A DNA stretch of 64,000 nt from Rana temporaria (GCF_905171775.1 NC_053491.1:222928486-222992485), one strand, 5' to 3'; positions 11,101-26,100 are shown, numbered from the stretch's first letter. The notes: a model not told the origin generated them from the sequence alone. Numbers and translations: made by a program.

Positions 11101-14100
11101 TCTGCATGCTACACCAGCCACTTGCTTGCTGACCTCTGCATACTAAAGTTTCTTCCAGAGATGACCACCTTCCCCACTTGTGACATGCCTGCCTACACCA
11201 AATGCAGTGAGTGCATTATTTTTTATTATTGCTCTTTCTTTTTTCCGAGTAGTGCACTAGCCATTACACTTATTTCACAAGTAGATAGCTTCCACCTGTT
11301 GTTGGTGGAAGCCCTCTTCCATATTGTGTCATACTCCTGGCTATTGGCCTGCTCTCGGCTGTAGGCCCTAACATTTACCAATACAAGAATGTACACACAA
11401 AAAATGAATTTTCCACACTTTACTGTAACTTCACAAAGATTGCAGTGATATCTGGCATCACATTTGACATACTGTCAAAATACTTCAGTGGAGAATGCAA
11501 ACATACAAGAGTAGATATTCTGTAGCTGTTATTTCTCTGCAGAAGGCAAACACAAAATTCATAAGCTATCTTCCCTTTGTACCACATCTCTTTGGGGGCA
11601 CCACAGAGTTCAGACCACTTTCCTATGTATTCTAAGGCCACTTTCACACTGAGGCGTTTTACAGGTGCTATAACGTTAAAAACAGTGCCTGAAAAGCGCC
11701 TGTAAAGCACCTCTTCTGTCACTCCAGTGTGAAAGCTCGAGGGTTTCACACTGGAGCAGTGTTCTTGCGGGACATTAAAAAAAGTCCTGCAAGCAGCATC
11801 TTTGAAGTGCTTTAGGAGCAGTGTATACAGTGTATACCCCTGCTCCTAGGAGCAAGGGTGCTCCTAAAGCACCCCCTGCCCATTGAAATCAATGGGCAGT
11901 GCCGCCGAAGCGCCTGTTAGCAGGGGTTAAAAGCCCCATGCTAGTGGCTGAAAAACGTTGCTAAAACTACGGTAAAGTGCTGCTAAAAATAGCAGTGCTT
12001 TTCCGCCGACGCCCCCAATGCCCCAGTGTGAAAGTGCCATAAGTCCATGGCATTCAGCTTCCTTCACTAAGCAGGATCAGGGTTTGTTAGTCTGCCAGTC
12101 TCTCCCAATGTCCCTTCCATAGCTCTGCCCATCTGGGCAAGCTCCCAGATGACCCACTTATTCCCAGGTGTCACCAGTACTCACATCAGAGAACTTTGGC
12201 CTGGCCTTCAAGGCCTAATGTACCTCACTACAAAATCTGCAGAAGAAGGTCAGGGGAGACAGGGCAACTACAGCTATTCCTACTGAGTTCTGCACCACCT
12301 CTTCTGGAATTGAGCCCTGAAAAGGACCCTTTAAGACAGTAGCTAATAATATCCTGACAGCTCTGTGGTGTTTGGCTCCCATGCCTCAAATCAACTCTGC
12401 CCATCCTATACTGGCATTTCTATGTGCACTGACTACCCCCATAACATCACTAAGGAAGAAATTTTCTAAAACTGGACTTAGCACCCCTTTACCATACTAT
12501 ACTAGAAACAGAGCCATAAAGTGGCAGGCAATCTAACTCTACCTACCTACATGATGCTTACATACTTTCACGCAAATGTACAATATTTATTGTTTTTGTC
12601 TCTGCAATCATACACTCTTTTTATTTCAAAATTAAAACTGCCTCATCTCTCCCTCCTAAATTATGGCCTAATAAAGCTGCTTAAATACTATGCATTGCCT
12701 GTACAATATCTCTGGCTAATGTATGTGAAATAATACACTCTAATTTTTTTACTTAATTAAAACCTGCCATGTCTTTTTATCTTTCATTGCAGCCTAATAA
12801 AGCTGTGTACATACTGCACACCAACTGTGTAATATTTCTGCCTATTTTCTGTAAAATAATACAAGTTTTATTTCAGGAAAAAAACTGCCTTGCCTTTATA
12901 ATGTGGATGTCTTGAAGTGTTTTTTGTGCACTCTGTGTTCACATTTTAGTAAGTTTTTTAGACAATACCATAGGGTAATGTAAAAAAGAAGCTCACAAAC
13001 TACAGTATACTGTGAAACTGTTGTGCCACTGCCCAATTGGCATGACATTGAAGTGCCCTATTTTTTAGCTTTATTTTATGAAGAGCACACTTTCCAAAAG
13101 CTTTAGGGTCTGTTGTGGCTGCTTCTTCCACTATTTAATTCAAGTCTATTACCACTGGATAAAAAAATCTGGTGTCACAGCAAAAAGTTAAAATGAATCA
13201 GATTGGTGTGTTGCTGCTGTTGTATTTAAGCCAAACAATAGTGTATATTGAAGAATAAATCTCCTGTATTACACATAAAAAATATGGGATGCCGGAATAC
13301 TGTGTAGCTAAACTTGTCTGTGAGAATTATATGTTTTGTAACACCACACACAGCATCTTCTAAGTATGTAACCAAAAGAATTGTTGTTTCTCACTTTCTT
13401 CCCACTATATTGTATTTTTAGACATTTGTTTTGCCATTGGTACATGCTTTTCATGCCAGTGCCATAGCTTCATATTCCCTTTGTTTCACAACCACTTGGC
13501 TTCTAGTCTGAATGAGCATATTTGGTTTTCAAGATTCAGCCCCCATAGACTTTAACAGGGTTCATATTCTCTTATCTCTAGCAGGGACATGCAGAGAGGA
13601 GGTAGAGGCTGAGCCAGGAATTTCTGGGTTCAATTTAATTTCCTCCCACTAGTGGTGATATCTCTCTTCCCTTGTGTAGCTTGCATATCTCAGTCACTCC
13701 TCCAGCCTTTGGGTTCAAAGCACACATTGGGCGTTGCGAAGTGGGAGCATGTGCACACTTCTGGGCTGAGAGGATGTTATTATAAACCAATCTACTATCT
13801 ACAAATGGAAATTACAGAACTTTTCCAATGCAGCAGCCATTATACAGAAGTTCAATATCTGCACCTAACCTTTATTTATTTTACTTTCAGTTTTAGATTA
13901 TTTAATATCTGGGTCATTACAAGTGTTTAAAATGAAAGACCAAGGAGCTGATTTACTAAACAAGTAGTGGTCACCTACCTTGGTAAGGTGATGCCAGACT
14001 GGGATTTAAGTTTCAGTACTTAATCTAATCTTTGAAAAACTGTATTTGCTGATAGTCCACAGCCTACAGTAATTACCACTGGCCTCCATGTCCCAGTAAA

Positions 14101-17100
14101 CAATTAGGCCTCGTACACACGACCGAGTTTCTCGCCAAAAACCAGCAAGAAACTTGCTGGGAGATATTTTTTTGCCGAGCAAACCGGTTGTGTGTACATT
14201 TTCATCGAGGAAACTGTCGAGAAACTCGACGAGCCAAAATGAAAGCATGTTCTCTATTTCCTTGACGGGAATGGAGAAAATTGGCTTTTGGAGTTCCTCG
14301 ACGGCTTCACAAGGAACTCGACGAGCAAAACGATGTGTTTCGCCCGTCGCGTTTCTCGGTCGTGTGTACGAGGCCTTAGAAGGATTTTTTTTTACTGACT
14401 GGAGACTGCGGTGTATAACTTGCTGGGGTGTGAAAGTAACCCTCCTAGTGTGCTACCACACCACAGAAAAAGGTATTTCATAAAAATCATAAAAATAAAC
14501 ACATTCTTTCTTCAATATTCTTCCTTAATCATCTGCTTATAGCACTTCTAGACACTTCAGAAACCTCATACAGTAACTGTGATTCAATATGAGCATGTTT
14601 AAAGGCAATTTATAATTGTCCTTTTATTATTTACAATGATATACTCTTTTTTTTTTATAAATACAGAGGCATTTACTACATGCTAATTTATGTTTTATGC
14701 ATCTTTATTATATATGTTTTTGCACTTAAGAATGTTCCCCATTTTGTGTTTGTATCATGAATTGGTTTCTGTGTCAGTAAACCACAGAGTGATCCCATAG
14801 ATCCTAAAAAGACAACTAAAACATTTTACCATAGCATGAATACAAGATTGTCTTTGTATCGTATCTTATAAATACATGTTGGTTTAAAAATGAGTTGCAA
14901 CACGAGACGACCACATCGTGGATAGAAAAATAACAGAACTTACTCATTTCAAGGTATTCTTCAAATAATCCATACGCATTTATGGGCTGCAAGTTATAAT
15001 CTTTCTCCCACTGTGGAAAGTTAGCTTTCCCATGAGCACCATGCTCCTGCCTTAATCTTCTACGAGTCCACCAATTCTGAATCAACCTAGATTATTACCA
15101 AATAAAAAATATGACTTGCAACAAAATTTAATTATTAACATTATACGTATTTGGTAGGCGATACAAAGTATAGTAACCAGGGCCTTTTTTCTCAAAGAAT
15201 AGGTGCAGGAACTCAACCATGTCAACCCCCAAATCCTCATGGTTTGCAAGGCCAAATTGCAGATTGGAGTGGGTTTTAAATGGGCCAATGAATACCAGGA
15301 GTGAACTATGTACAGAGTGCAGGGTTCAGGGGTGCTCTATGTACAGAGTACAGGGTTCAGGGGTACACTACATACAGGGTGCATGGTTCAGGAGTGTGTT
15401 ATGTATAGTTCTGGAGTGCAATATGCACAGGCTCCAGGGCTGCACTATGCATACAGTGCAAGGTTCAGGGCTGCGCTAAGTATAGAATGCAGAGTTCAAG
15501 CGCATCTTACTCAAATACAGAATAATCTGGTTCTTATATGGTAATGTACTGTAGGTAACTATTCTTAATCGATATTTTTCTTTAACACCTGTTACGTCTT
15601 TACATTTACTTACGGGTAGCCAAGCTCCATAAAGTTATTCCAGGTTTGCTTCAGTGCCATTATTATGCCCATTTGCATGCATAAATCAATAAGGCATCCA
15701 CTGGGGTGACACTACAGATACATAGAAAAAGAATATAATTTACATAGCTTTCTTGTTTTGTTTTTTTAAATGAGTATATGAGCTATGCTACATTTCAACC
15801 ACTAAACTGCAAATATAAAGACTCAGTCTAGTAAAAACACTAACCTCTTCCAGCCTCCATTTGTTGATAATTCTTAAATAAGCACCCGGCCTTCCAGTAA
15901 ACCTTTAAGGAAAAAAATTGTACATGCATAACTGAATAGTGAAATACAGGTTTATTCTATGGAACTATTTAAAATGAACGTTTCAATGTGTAAACCGCAA
16001 ATTATCTTTTTAAGCAACAGATTAATCGTGGTAAACATTATCTGTAGGGGTAAAATTTGATACAAGATATCCGGGTAGCTGCCCAGACCCCTGATTCTTA
16101 GAAGCCTAAGACTTTTCTGTTTAAATTGAGTAGTTCTGTTATGATCTTTCCAAAAGTTTGCATGTTGGTTTACTTTTTTAAGACAATGAATATATTTTAG
16201 TGTATTACAAAACCTGTAAGGACCAGTAAATGTAAACTACAGGCAAAAATCCACCTACACATATTCATAGATATGTAAATAGAAAACTTTCATTACTTAA
16301 GAAAGTGTTTTTCTTTTTTTTAAATAACAAACATATCATACTTGCCTCCACTGTGCAGCTTGTTTTCACAGTGTGGCCCCGATACTCAAATTCTGGGGTC
16401 CCCTGGCGGCTCTCGTGGCTCCTACCCGCATCAGATAACCTGCCTCGGAGAAGAAATCTCCAGGGTTGTTACCTTTACGGAAGCACTACCGAGTCCAGCA
16501 TTTGCATCCATAGACACGAATGCCAGACTCAGCCAGCTCCCCAGCCCCGTATCATTGGATTTGATTGACAGCAACGGGAGCCAATGGCTGCACTGCTATC
16601 AATCTATCCAATCAAGAGCCGAGAACCCTGTGCAGAGAGGGACAGTGCGTGTCCGACGAGAGATTTCCAGGGCTCAGGTAAGGTAAAACAGGGAGGCTGG
16701 GGGGCCGGTGACTGCCAGAAGTATTTTCGCCTTAATGCATAGGATAAATTAAGGTGCCCCTTTAAAGAGGCCAGCAGTATTGCTTATGGTCTTTCTGTAG
16801 CTGAACTTTTGCCCATTACTGACCTACTATGCCTTGTTCTACACTGTGTCTCTGTGTGGGGGTGGCCATTTTGGTAGAGTAAGGCATTTACTTCCTTGTG
16901 TTAGAACCTTCAGCAAAAACAACAGTGAGCAGCACAGTAGCAACATTAGCAAATCTCACTCCAATTCTCATGAGACCAGCAGCAGGAGACAGCATTGCCT
17001 TAAATATTCCACTGCAGATATACAGCTATAGGGTTGTAACCACGGGAGAGCACTTAGGCACCCTCATATGCCAGGGAGTGCATTGCTGTATGTGAGGAAG

Positions 17101-20100
17101 AATTATAGACAAAAGTACATTTTTCTTCAGGATACTGCATAGGCACAGTTAACATTTATAAATGTTCCCTATAACTTCAAATTTTCACTTTGTGAGTTCA
17201 GTTCCACTTTAAAGGTTTTAGCTAGCTATGATATGCATTTTACTGTTCTATGAAATTATCAATTTTTCAGGAAGTTCAATGGTATTATTTTGATTATCAT
17301 CATTAAAAATAGCAATAAAAATAACAATAATAATAGCAATAATATTGGTAATATTACAGTTTATGGATATGTGCCCACTACCTGTACATCAGCTGATTTT
17401 ACCAAGACTGAAAGATGAAATCTATCAGTGGGGGAATGGAGGAGTATTACTACACATTGTGCCAACCTCCTTTTCTCCTGAATTTGATGGTCAAGATGTA
17501 AATCTCATTGCTATGTTAGGTATTCAGAGCAGGTGACACATTTGACAAACCACAGTCCCTGTCATAAAGTGCCCTGTCATAAACAGTCCGTAGAGAAATT
17601 AAGGCAGTACACATCTGTGAGTCAGTTTTTTAATATAAAAATCCAAAGCCAACTCTAATTCATAATCCCTAACTCCAACTATAATGGAGTTACCTTTATC
17701 GCATATGACTACTTTAATGTATAAGTAGAATAATTTACAGAGTTATTTACAAGGTCCAGCAACCTAATAAGACATAATAGACTTCCTAACAAAAATTTAG
17801 CTAAGCGCTATGTAATATTTGGCATCTAATAAATCACCATTTTGTTTTTGTTAGTTGTTCGATTGTGAAACCGCAGATTCAAATATAGATGAATTTAGGA
17901 TAGTTGGCATTAAAGGTGTGTCAGATGAACATGATAAAATGCTCTCCATTCATCCCTCAAACCCATTGATTGGGGGACATTAAAACTGTGGCATGCTCTC
18001 CAGGGGCAACAAATAGTTGTTGCAATTGGCAGCTCAAGCTCTTGTTTACCATTGAAAATACCAAGGACACTGAGAGTCATTTTTCTGAGGACCAGTGACT
18101 CTGCTATATCAGATTAGACTGAAGCCTCGTACAAACGACCGAGAAACTCAATGGGCGAAACACATCATTTTCCTCGTCGAGTTCCTTGTTAGGCTGTCGA
18201 GGAACTCGACAAGCCAATTTTCTCCATTCCGGTCAAGGAAATAGAGAACTTGCTCTCTTTTTGGCTCGTCGAGTTTCTCGACAGTTTCCTCAACGAAAAT
18301 GTACAAATGTAAATGTTTTCCTCGTCGAGTTCCTTGTTAGGCTGTCGAGGAACTCGACAAGCCAATTTTCTCCATTCCCGTCAAGGAAATAGAGAACTTG
18401 CTCTCTTTTTGGCTCGTCGAGTTTCTCGACAGTTTCCTCAACGAAAATGTACACACGACCGGTGTCCTCGGCAAAAAAGATTCTCCCAGCAAGTTTCTTG
18501 CTGGTTTTTGCCGAGAAACTTGGTCGTGTGTACGAGGCCTTACTCTGCAAGTTATCCAAACACTGTACTAAATCAAAGACCAGGTGTGCTCTAAATAAAG
18601 TGGCACTAAACTTAATTTTTTTATAAGATAAAAAGTGCAATGTTTTTCTATATAACAAGAACATTGGGCCAAATCCACAGCCAGCGGCGCAAAATAAGTT
18701 TTTCCTAACTTATGTCATTTAAGTTACGGCGCCCTAAGTTGGTGTCGTAATTGCCGTATCCACAGCGCATTTGCGCACAAAATTGCGCCTGCCGTAACCT
18801 AAATTCGGAGGCGTAAGGCGGGGTTATGGCAAGTGGGAAGGAAGTGGGCGTGCTTCATTGTAATGAGCCGTGACCCCATGCAAATGAAGGTCCGGCCGTA
18901 CTGCGCATGCGCGCACGAATCTGCTGCTCACTGCGCATGTGCAGAACTTTGCTTGGCGCAATCAGTGAGATAGGTAAAAGGCCAAGTGTACTTAGTTTGA
19001 GGATCGCACTGTGCTTAACTAGCTCCAGTCAAACACACTTCATTTGCAAAAGTATTTCCCTGTGTTCCCTTCCATGAGCAATTTGCTTCTGCTCTTAGTT
19101 TGTCAGTGTTTGTTGGTAAGTTGTGTTTGATAGAGAAGTGTTGGAGGAGTAGTAGATAGTAGTTGTTGTTTGTTTGTGATAAGTGTAATTTTTGTTTGAT
19201 TGTTTCTGCTAATTTTTTTGTTTGGTTTTTTTCTGCTTGGATTTTGTGTTTGGTTTTTGTGTGTTTGTATTTGACTTTGTAGTAGCTGTCTGCGTCTGTG
19301 TGTATTTTTGTGTATTTGTTTGGTGTGTATTTTTGTGTGTTTGTATTTGACTTTGTAGTAGCTGTCTGCTTGTGTGTGTATTTTTGTGTGTTTGTCCTGT
19401 TTGGCTTCTTGTTGCTGGGTGGTGTCTGTGATGGCTCCCAAACGCAGGAAGCTGAATTTTTCACATGTTGAAAAGCAAATCCTTGCCAGGTATATCATCC
19501 AATATGGAAGATATTTACATGGGCCTGATAGCCGGAACACCTCCCCGGCCCAAAGGAAGAGGATCTATGCCAAAATAACAGATCACATAAATGCGGCGGG
19601 GGGAGGGGAGACGAGGACCCCCGCTGGCATTAAGAAAAAGATCAATGATCTGAGGAGCATGGTCCGCAATAAGGTGGCCAAGCTCACTGCGCATAGGAGG
19701 GGCACTGGAGGAGGGGGACCATGCCCCATCCGGCTGACTGAGGAGGAATGGGCAGTGGCCCGGTGTTTCGAGCCAGAGCAGGTGGTGGGCCTGCCTGGTT
19801 ATCAGTCTGATGTTCCTGTGAGGCCAGGTAAGGTTTTTTGTTTTTTTATTTGGTGATTAGCATGTGTGGGTGGGGGAAGGGAACATGTGCCAAGTGTGTG
19901 GATCCTCAAACCTGTGATTGTTTGGTGTCTTCCACAGATGACCAGGAGATTGCTGGGCCATCAGGCCAGGCTGCTGCACCACCCCAAAGACAGGAGGCTG
20001 CTGAGGAGTCCCCAGGGGAGGGGAGTGGCCAAACCTCCCCTCATGAGGAGGCTGAGGGGGAGGAGGATGAGGGGGAGGAGGAAGAAGATCTCCAGATTGG

Positions 20101-23100
20101 CCGGGAAATCATTATTGCCACAGATCTGATGACATTTGACGATACCCTTGAGGCTAGCCTTGAGGCTCCCCTTGAGGCTCCCCCAGAGGCTACCCCAGAG
20201 GCTCCCCCAGAGGCTACCCCAGAGGCTCCCCCAGAGGCTGGCACCAGTCAGGCCACCATCAGGGGTAGCCCCTCCCACTCCTCCCACAACATGCCGCAAC
20301 CCACAAGGGTCACTCTATCCCCTCCTACCTGGCCACAAGCCTCAGGGGCAGGCAGGATGGCGACCCAGGACACCAGGGTGGGGTCTGAGCATATGCCGGC
20401 CAGTCTGCTGAGGGACAATGCCAAGCAGACCCGCAGTCTGGGTGACATCAAAAAAACTATGGCCAAGATGGAGCACAGCCTGGATGTAATGAGGGAGTCA
20501 CTCAGTGATGTGGCCACCAATTCATTGGGTGTCATCACCTGTTTGTGGTCCCTGCATACCGCCACAACAGGCGTGGGCCAGGAGGTGACTGCCCTCACCC
20601 GGGCTGTGCAGGACAACACCCGGGCTGTGCAGGAGAACACACGGGCTGGCCAGGCCAATACGGCTGCCATCACTGACTGCCTGACCAGGATAGCAGTGGC
20701 CTTGGAGGGCAGGCCAGCCGGAGGTCAGACACCAGGGGAGGCTCCTCCCTCCCCTGCTCCCCCCCAATGAAGATACTCCCTCCCCTGCTCCCCCCCCCAA
20801 TGAAGATACTCCCTCCCCTGCTCCCCCCCCCGTGAAGATCCTCCAGGTGCCCGTGGCCGTGCCCGTGGCCGTGCCCGTGGGCAGCCTAGACGGAGCACTC
20901 GCCGCCGGACTTAAATACCAGGGGTACTTTTTTTTTGGTTTTAAAATTTGGGTTATTATACTGTACTTATGATTTGGTTTATGTGTGTGAATGATGTGTG
21001 AATGTGGGGGGGTGGCATTCCTGACAAAATAAGGGTGTCACCCTCAGTTTTGGTGGAGAAGGGATCCCCAGGACCAGGGAGAAGTCATCCTAGGTTCCTG
21101 AATGGTGTATGAATGCACAGTGACATAATTGGAGCCGTGGCGGGGCATTACTGCTCCCAAGTACCAAAGGGGGGGGTACTTGGATCCAATCCAATTCGAT
21201 GTGCATGTGATGTGTTTGTGCTAGGGACCACAATGGCCTTACTCAAAATATGGGACGATGCCCTCGAGGCCGCAGACGAAGGAGAATCTTGTCTCCTGAT
21301 TCTGCTGGACCTAAGCGCAGCCTTTGACACGGTAGACCACAAACTGTTACTGATGCGACTAGCCAAGGTAGCAGAAGTCGCAGAAGGTGATTTACCATGG
21401 TTTTCTTCCTTTCTTGAAAACCGATCACAAACAGTTAAATTGGGTTGTTTCACGTCGGAAAAGCGCACGGTGTCATGTGGAGTCCCCCAAGGATCCCCCC
21501 TGTCATCGGTGCTTTTCAACATCTATCTTCGCCCTCTCTTTGATATTATCAGTAGCCAAGAACTACTCTATCACTCTTATGCAGACGATACGCAACTGTA
21601 TTTTCGCATCTGCAACAAAAAGGATCATCATCTCAGTTTAGAGAAATGTCTCTCTTTGATAGAAAACTGGATGACTAAGAGTTATCTTAAACTCAACAGT
21701 TCAAAAACAGAACTCCTTATGTTTCACGCCAGCCGAAAGAGTCAACTGGCAACAACCTGGACCCCCCCGCCCATTCTGGGCCAAATCATCACCCCTAGCT
21801 CCAAAGTCAAAAGTCTCGGGGTCATCTTCGACACCTTCATGACAATGGACGCACAAATAGGGTCAGTAGTCAGCGGAGGGCACCATCTGTTGCGCCTACT
21901 ACGCAGACTTATTCCATTTATCCCCAAAGAAGACGTAGCAGTCGTGGTGGGAACAATCGTGAATTCCAGACTGGACTATGCAAATGCCCTTTACCTCGGA
22001 CTCCCAAAGTACCAAATCTCTTGTCTGCAAGTCGTACAGAATACGGCCGCTAGACTTGTGACTGGGAAAAAAAAATGGGAATCAATCTCACCTTTGTTGA
22101 GAACCCTTCACTGGCTGCCAGTAAAAGACAGAATTGCATTTAAAGCACTCTGCCTGACACATAAGTGCATCCATGGGAAGGCTCCGCAATATCTTTGCGA
22201 CAAGATAGAACCTCACAATTCGAATCGCGTTCTGCGATCCACCGACCAAAATCTGGTCAGGGTACCAAAAACCAAATACAAGTCCAAAGGAGAAAGAAGG
22301 TTTGCTTTTCAGGGTCCTAGACTATGGAACGCTTTACCAACCAGCATTCGGTTGGAGGAAAACCACCTGACTTTCAGAAGACGAATCAAAACTCTGCTCT
22401 TTTGATGTCATGAGACACGAACAACTAGCGCCCAGAAGCGATTCAGTTCGCATGCGCCGCGCTTTATAAGTTTTTCATTCATTCACAGTGGTGTGCATTC
22501 ATGCATTCTCATTGTGACATAAATCATGTGCATTTCCAGAGACAAAAACATTCTCAATGTGTCATTAAACATGTGCGTTTACTGTGCAAAGCAACATTCT
22601 CATTGTCACATAATTCATGTGCGTTTGCAGTGAAAACAAATAATATCATTGTCACATAATTCATGTGCGTTTGCAGTGAAAACAAATAATATCATTGTGA
22701 GATGATTTCTGGCCATTTACTGAGAAAAGATGCCTTCTGCGAGGTGTCTCCTGGCTACTGTGCCCTCAGTAGACCGGGTAGAGTGGGCTAGGGGGGGATT
22801 GCCTGGGTGGGGGGTCAGGTCAGCACGTAAGTTAATCTCCAGTCCCCTTCTCATTGCAAAGTTATGAAGAATGCAACAAGCCCCTATTATTTGGCACACA
22901 AAGTCTGGGGAATACAGCAGTGTACCCCCAGTCTTGTCCAGGCATCTGAAGCGGGACTTCAGCAGGCCAAAAGTACGCTCCACTACTGCCCGGGTGCGAA
23001 TATGAGCCTCGTTGTAGCGTTGCTCTCCTGGGGTTTGAGGGTTCCTGAATGGGGTCATCATGTGAGGTCCCAGGGCATATCCAGAGTCACCTGGAAGGGA

Positions 23101-26100
23101 AAAGACAGGAGGATATTAGTCATGCATGTGCCCCATGTGATGTCTGCATCATGGGGGGGGACAGTCATACCTGACACACATGTCACTCACCAACCAGCCA
23201 GCTGTCTCCATACACGTTCTGCTCCAATTCACGTGATATGTTGGTCTGCCTAAAGATGTAGCTGTCATGGCACGAACCTGGAAATTTGGCACACACATGC
23301 CAGATGAGGCCATGGGCATCCACGATTACCTGGACATTGATGGAATGCCAGTTTTTGCGATTCCTGAACAGGTGCTCTGTATCATGGGGTGGCTGTAGTG
23401 CCACATGGGTACAGTCAATGGCCCCAATGGTCCGTGGGAATCGGGCAATCTGATAGAAGTCAGCCATGCTCTTCATTCGCTGGTCCTCCTGGGTGGGCTT
23501 TTCAAATTGACTGCCCATGCGTCTCAGTATTGCAGGGACAACCTCGTGCACACACCTGCTCATCGAGGACTGTACCATCCCAGCCAGACCTCCACATGTT
23601 CTCTGAAAAGACCCAGTGGCCAGAAAATGCAGGGTGGCCATAACTTTAATGTGAGCTGGCAGGGCATGGGATCGTTGGGTTGGGGTGTTCAGATCATCCT
23701 GCAGGATCCTGGTTAAGTCCAGGATGGCTTCCTGGTTAAATCTGAAGTTGCCAATGACCTCAGACGCAGTCATGCCAAAGAGATCTTGGCGTGGGCGGTA
23801 TATCCTCTCCTGTGCCCTCCTCCTCCTCCTCTGTGCCCTCCTCCTTCTCTGCGCCTGTAAAGTTGCGAGTGCCGTTATAATCATTGATGGCCCAGGCATT
23901 TTGGCAGTCACAATGAAGTCAAGCAAAGAAGTGTTGGCAGCTCTTCCTAAATGGTGTTGCTTCAGCAGACCTTTACAGGGCTGGTGTAAAATTAGGGCTG
24001 CTTTTATAAAGTCTAATTTTGCTCCAGAAAACTAACAGGTGCGTACAGGGCGTTATCTACGGCGCACAGGGCGTAATCTACGGCGCACACACTTAATTTT
24101 GAGGATCGCCCTATCTCCCTCATTTGCATCTTTGCCTATCAAATAAAGCGGCGTGACTAGCGTAATTTGCGTCAGAGGATGCGCCGGAGTAATTATTTTA
24201 AGTAGGACGGAAAAACCGGATTTTTCCTTTTGAGGATCGGGCGCAAAGATACGCGCAGAGTAAAATTAGAAATCTCGAGTTAAGTCGGCGCATCTGCTTT
24301 GTGGATTTGCCCCATACTTTCTATCTCTCTTTTCCTTTGTTTCATCTCTCAAATGCAAGCATGTTTTCACACCTCCTGTCCTAGGGTGGTTACATTTGTT
24401 CTTCATGCCCCCTTTGTGTATGTGAACATAGCCACCCTTTCCTGCTCACCCAATAGATGGGCAAACATCTACCTGCATACACATTCAGCTCTATGGGAAT
24501 TGTAGTGCACATAAAGCATGTGACCAGAAATAACCGCACTGCTTGCTCTACATTAGTAGCAATGAGGTGCATCGGTGCAGGATGGGGTACATGCACAGTA
24601 CAAAAGAAGATGCCTGAAAACAATGGTAAGAGGCTTAACAAAAAAAAGTCATGGCATACTTGATTTTTTTTAGAATGACTCACAAAAATGTGAGTTTAGT
24701 CTCACTTTAACCACCTTAATAACAGCATTTTGCACCCCCTTTGTTTCCAGGTAATTTTAAAGTTTTCAGTGCTTCATCACTTTATAATGGCTTTGGGTAG
24801 GGGGAGAACTAATAACTCCCCTGGGAAGATTTCCCAGTTGGTGCTACTGAGGGTTAAGAAGAAGGCAACAAGAATCATGACATTGGGGTAGATTCAGGTA
24901 GCAATTACGCCTGCATATCCATAGATACGCAGCATAATTGCTAAGTAGCGCCGGCGTATCGACTTTCTGTATTCAGAAAGCTCGATACGCCGACTGTAGC
25001 CTAAGATATGACTCGCATAAGGCTTTTATGCCGTCGTATCTTAGGTTGCATTCTGACGCTGGCCGCTAGGTGGCGTTCCCGTAGTGGTCAGCGTAGAGTA
25101 TGCAAATTGCATACTCACGCCGATTCACAAACATACGCGCGCCCGGGGTTCGAGTTTTACGTCGTTTGCGTACCGCGCTTCCATCATAAGGCTGCTCCTG
25201 CTATTAGGAGGCGCAGCCAATGCTAACTATGGACGTCGTTCCCGCGTCGCGTTTTTCGAAATTTGCGTTGTTTGCGTAAGTGGATCGTGAATGGCGCTGG
25301 ACGCCATTTATGTTCCCGTCGAAGCCCATGACGTCCTTGTAACGTCATTTACCGCAATGCATGTCGGCAAAGTTTCCCGATGGAGCATGCGCACTACGTT
25401 CCGCGCGGGAACGCGCCTAATTTAAATGATCCACGCCCCTTACGGGATCATTTAAATTACGCGCGCTTACGCCGGCCACTTTTACGCAATGCCCCCGCAA
25501 ATTACGGAGCAAATGCTTCGTGAATGAAGCGTAGCTCAAGTAATTTACAGCGTAAAAACGGTACGCTGCGCCTCCGTAGTAGTGCGCGCCCCTACCTAAA
25601 TCCACCCCATTACCTGTAAGCCTCGGGAAGGTACAACCATCTAATAATTTGCATAAACTGATGAGGCAGAACCAAAGTAATCAATGAAAGAATAACAACT
25701 AAAAAAAGCAAGCAGATATGCACTAACAAGTGGAAATGTACCTGTACTGATCCTCCTTCCCTCACCTTTGAAAGGAAGGAGAGGGATGGCTGTTTGTAAA
25801 TATTTCCTGCACTGTTTGTCTTTTCACTTCATTAAAACAATATTTAAAAAGAAAAAGCATAAAGCTGAATCTCTGAAAATAAGAACTTTGCCTCTGTGAA
25901 AAAAAATCTGTAAAAAAAATCTGTTACATTCATGTCTGGACATGGCTGCAAGTGATACAGACATTTTTTTTTAGAGGTCAGCATTGCAACAGCAGATACT
26001 GTGAACAGTGTTTGCTTTCTTAAAACATGTGGTGTAGGCTATTGTGCTTGTGCTTAAATTAGTTACATGCTCATTGTACCTGCCCCAGTGACAATCACTC

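Larger units (their letters stand above)
18666..24313. mobile_element. Autonomous PIF/Harbinger transposon with nested LINE
   Basis: The left end GGGCCAAATCCACAG and the right end CTTTGTGGATTTGCCCC are inverted, flanked by ATT and ATA. Inside are the two genes expected of an animal Harbinger element: a plus-strand MYB/SANT-like gene (19431-20770) and a minus-strand DDE transposase (23926-22717). Both have one intron with consensus sites and open frames. A 5'-truncated LINE (about 21225-22487) sits between the two genes. The mismatch in the flanking trinucleotide, or an imperfect terminal base, is the only defect I see at the ends. Confidence 0.85.

Noticed and set aside
15219..15544. Overlapping frames of about 80 residues with repeated MYRVQGSG
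   Set aside because: They are translations of the 31-bp tandem repeat in an ANO4 intron.
19015..19540. Lys/Thr/Gln-rich minus-strand frames
   Set aside because: They arise from GT/TTTTG-rich repeats in the Harbinger leader and overlap the MYB-like start region. No domain is recognisable.
20136..20411. Arg/Leu/Pro repeat frames overlapping the MYB-like gene, both strands
   Set aside because: Shadow frames of the 12-bp PEAP/PEAT coding repeat. The real gene is the spliced plus-strand frame.
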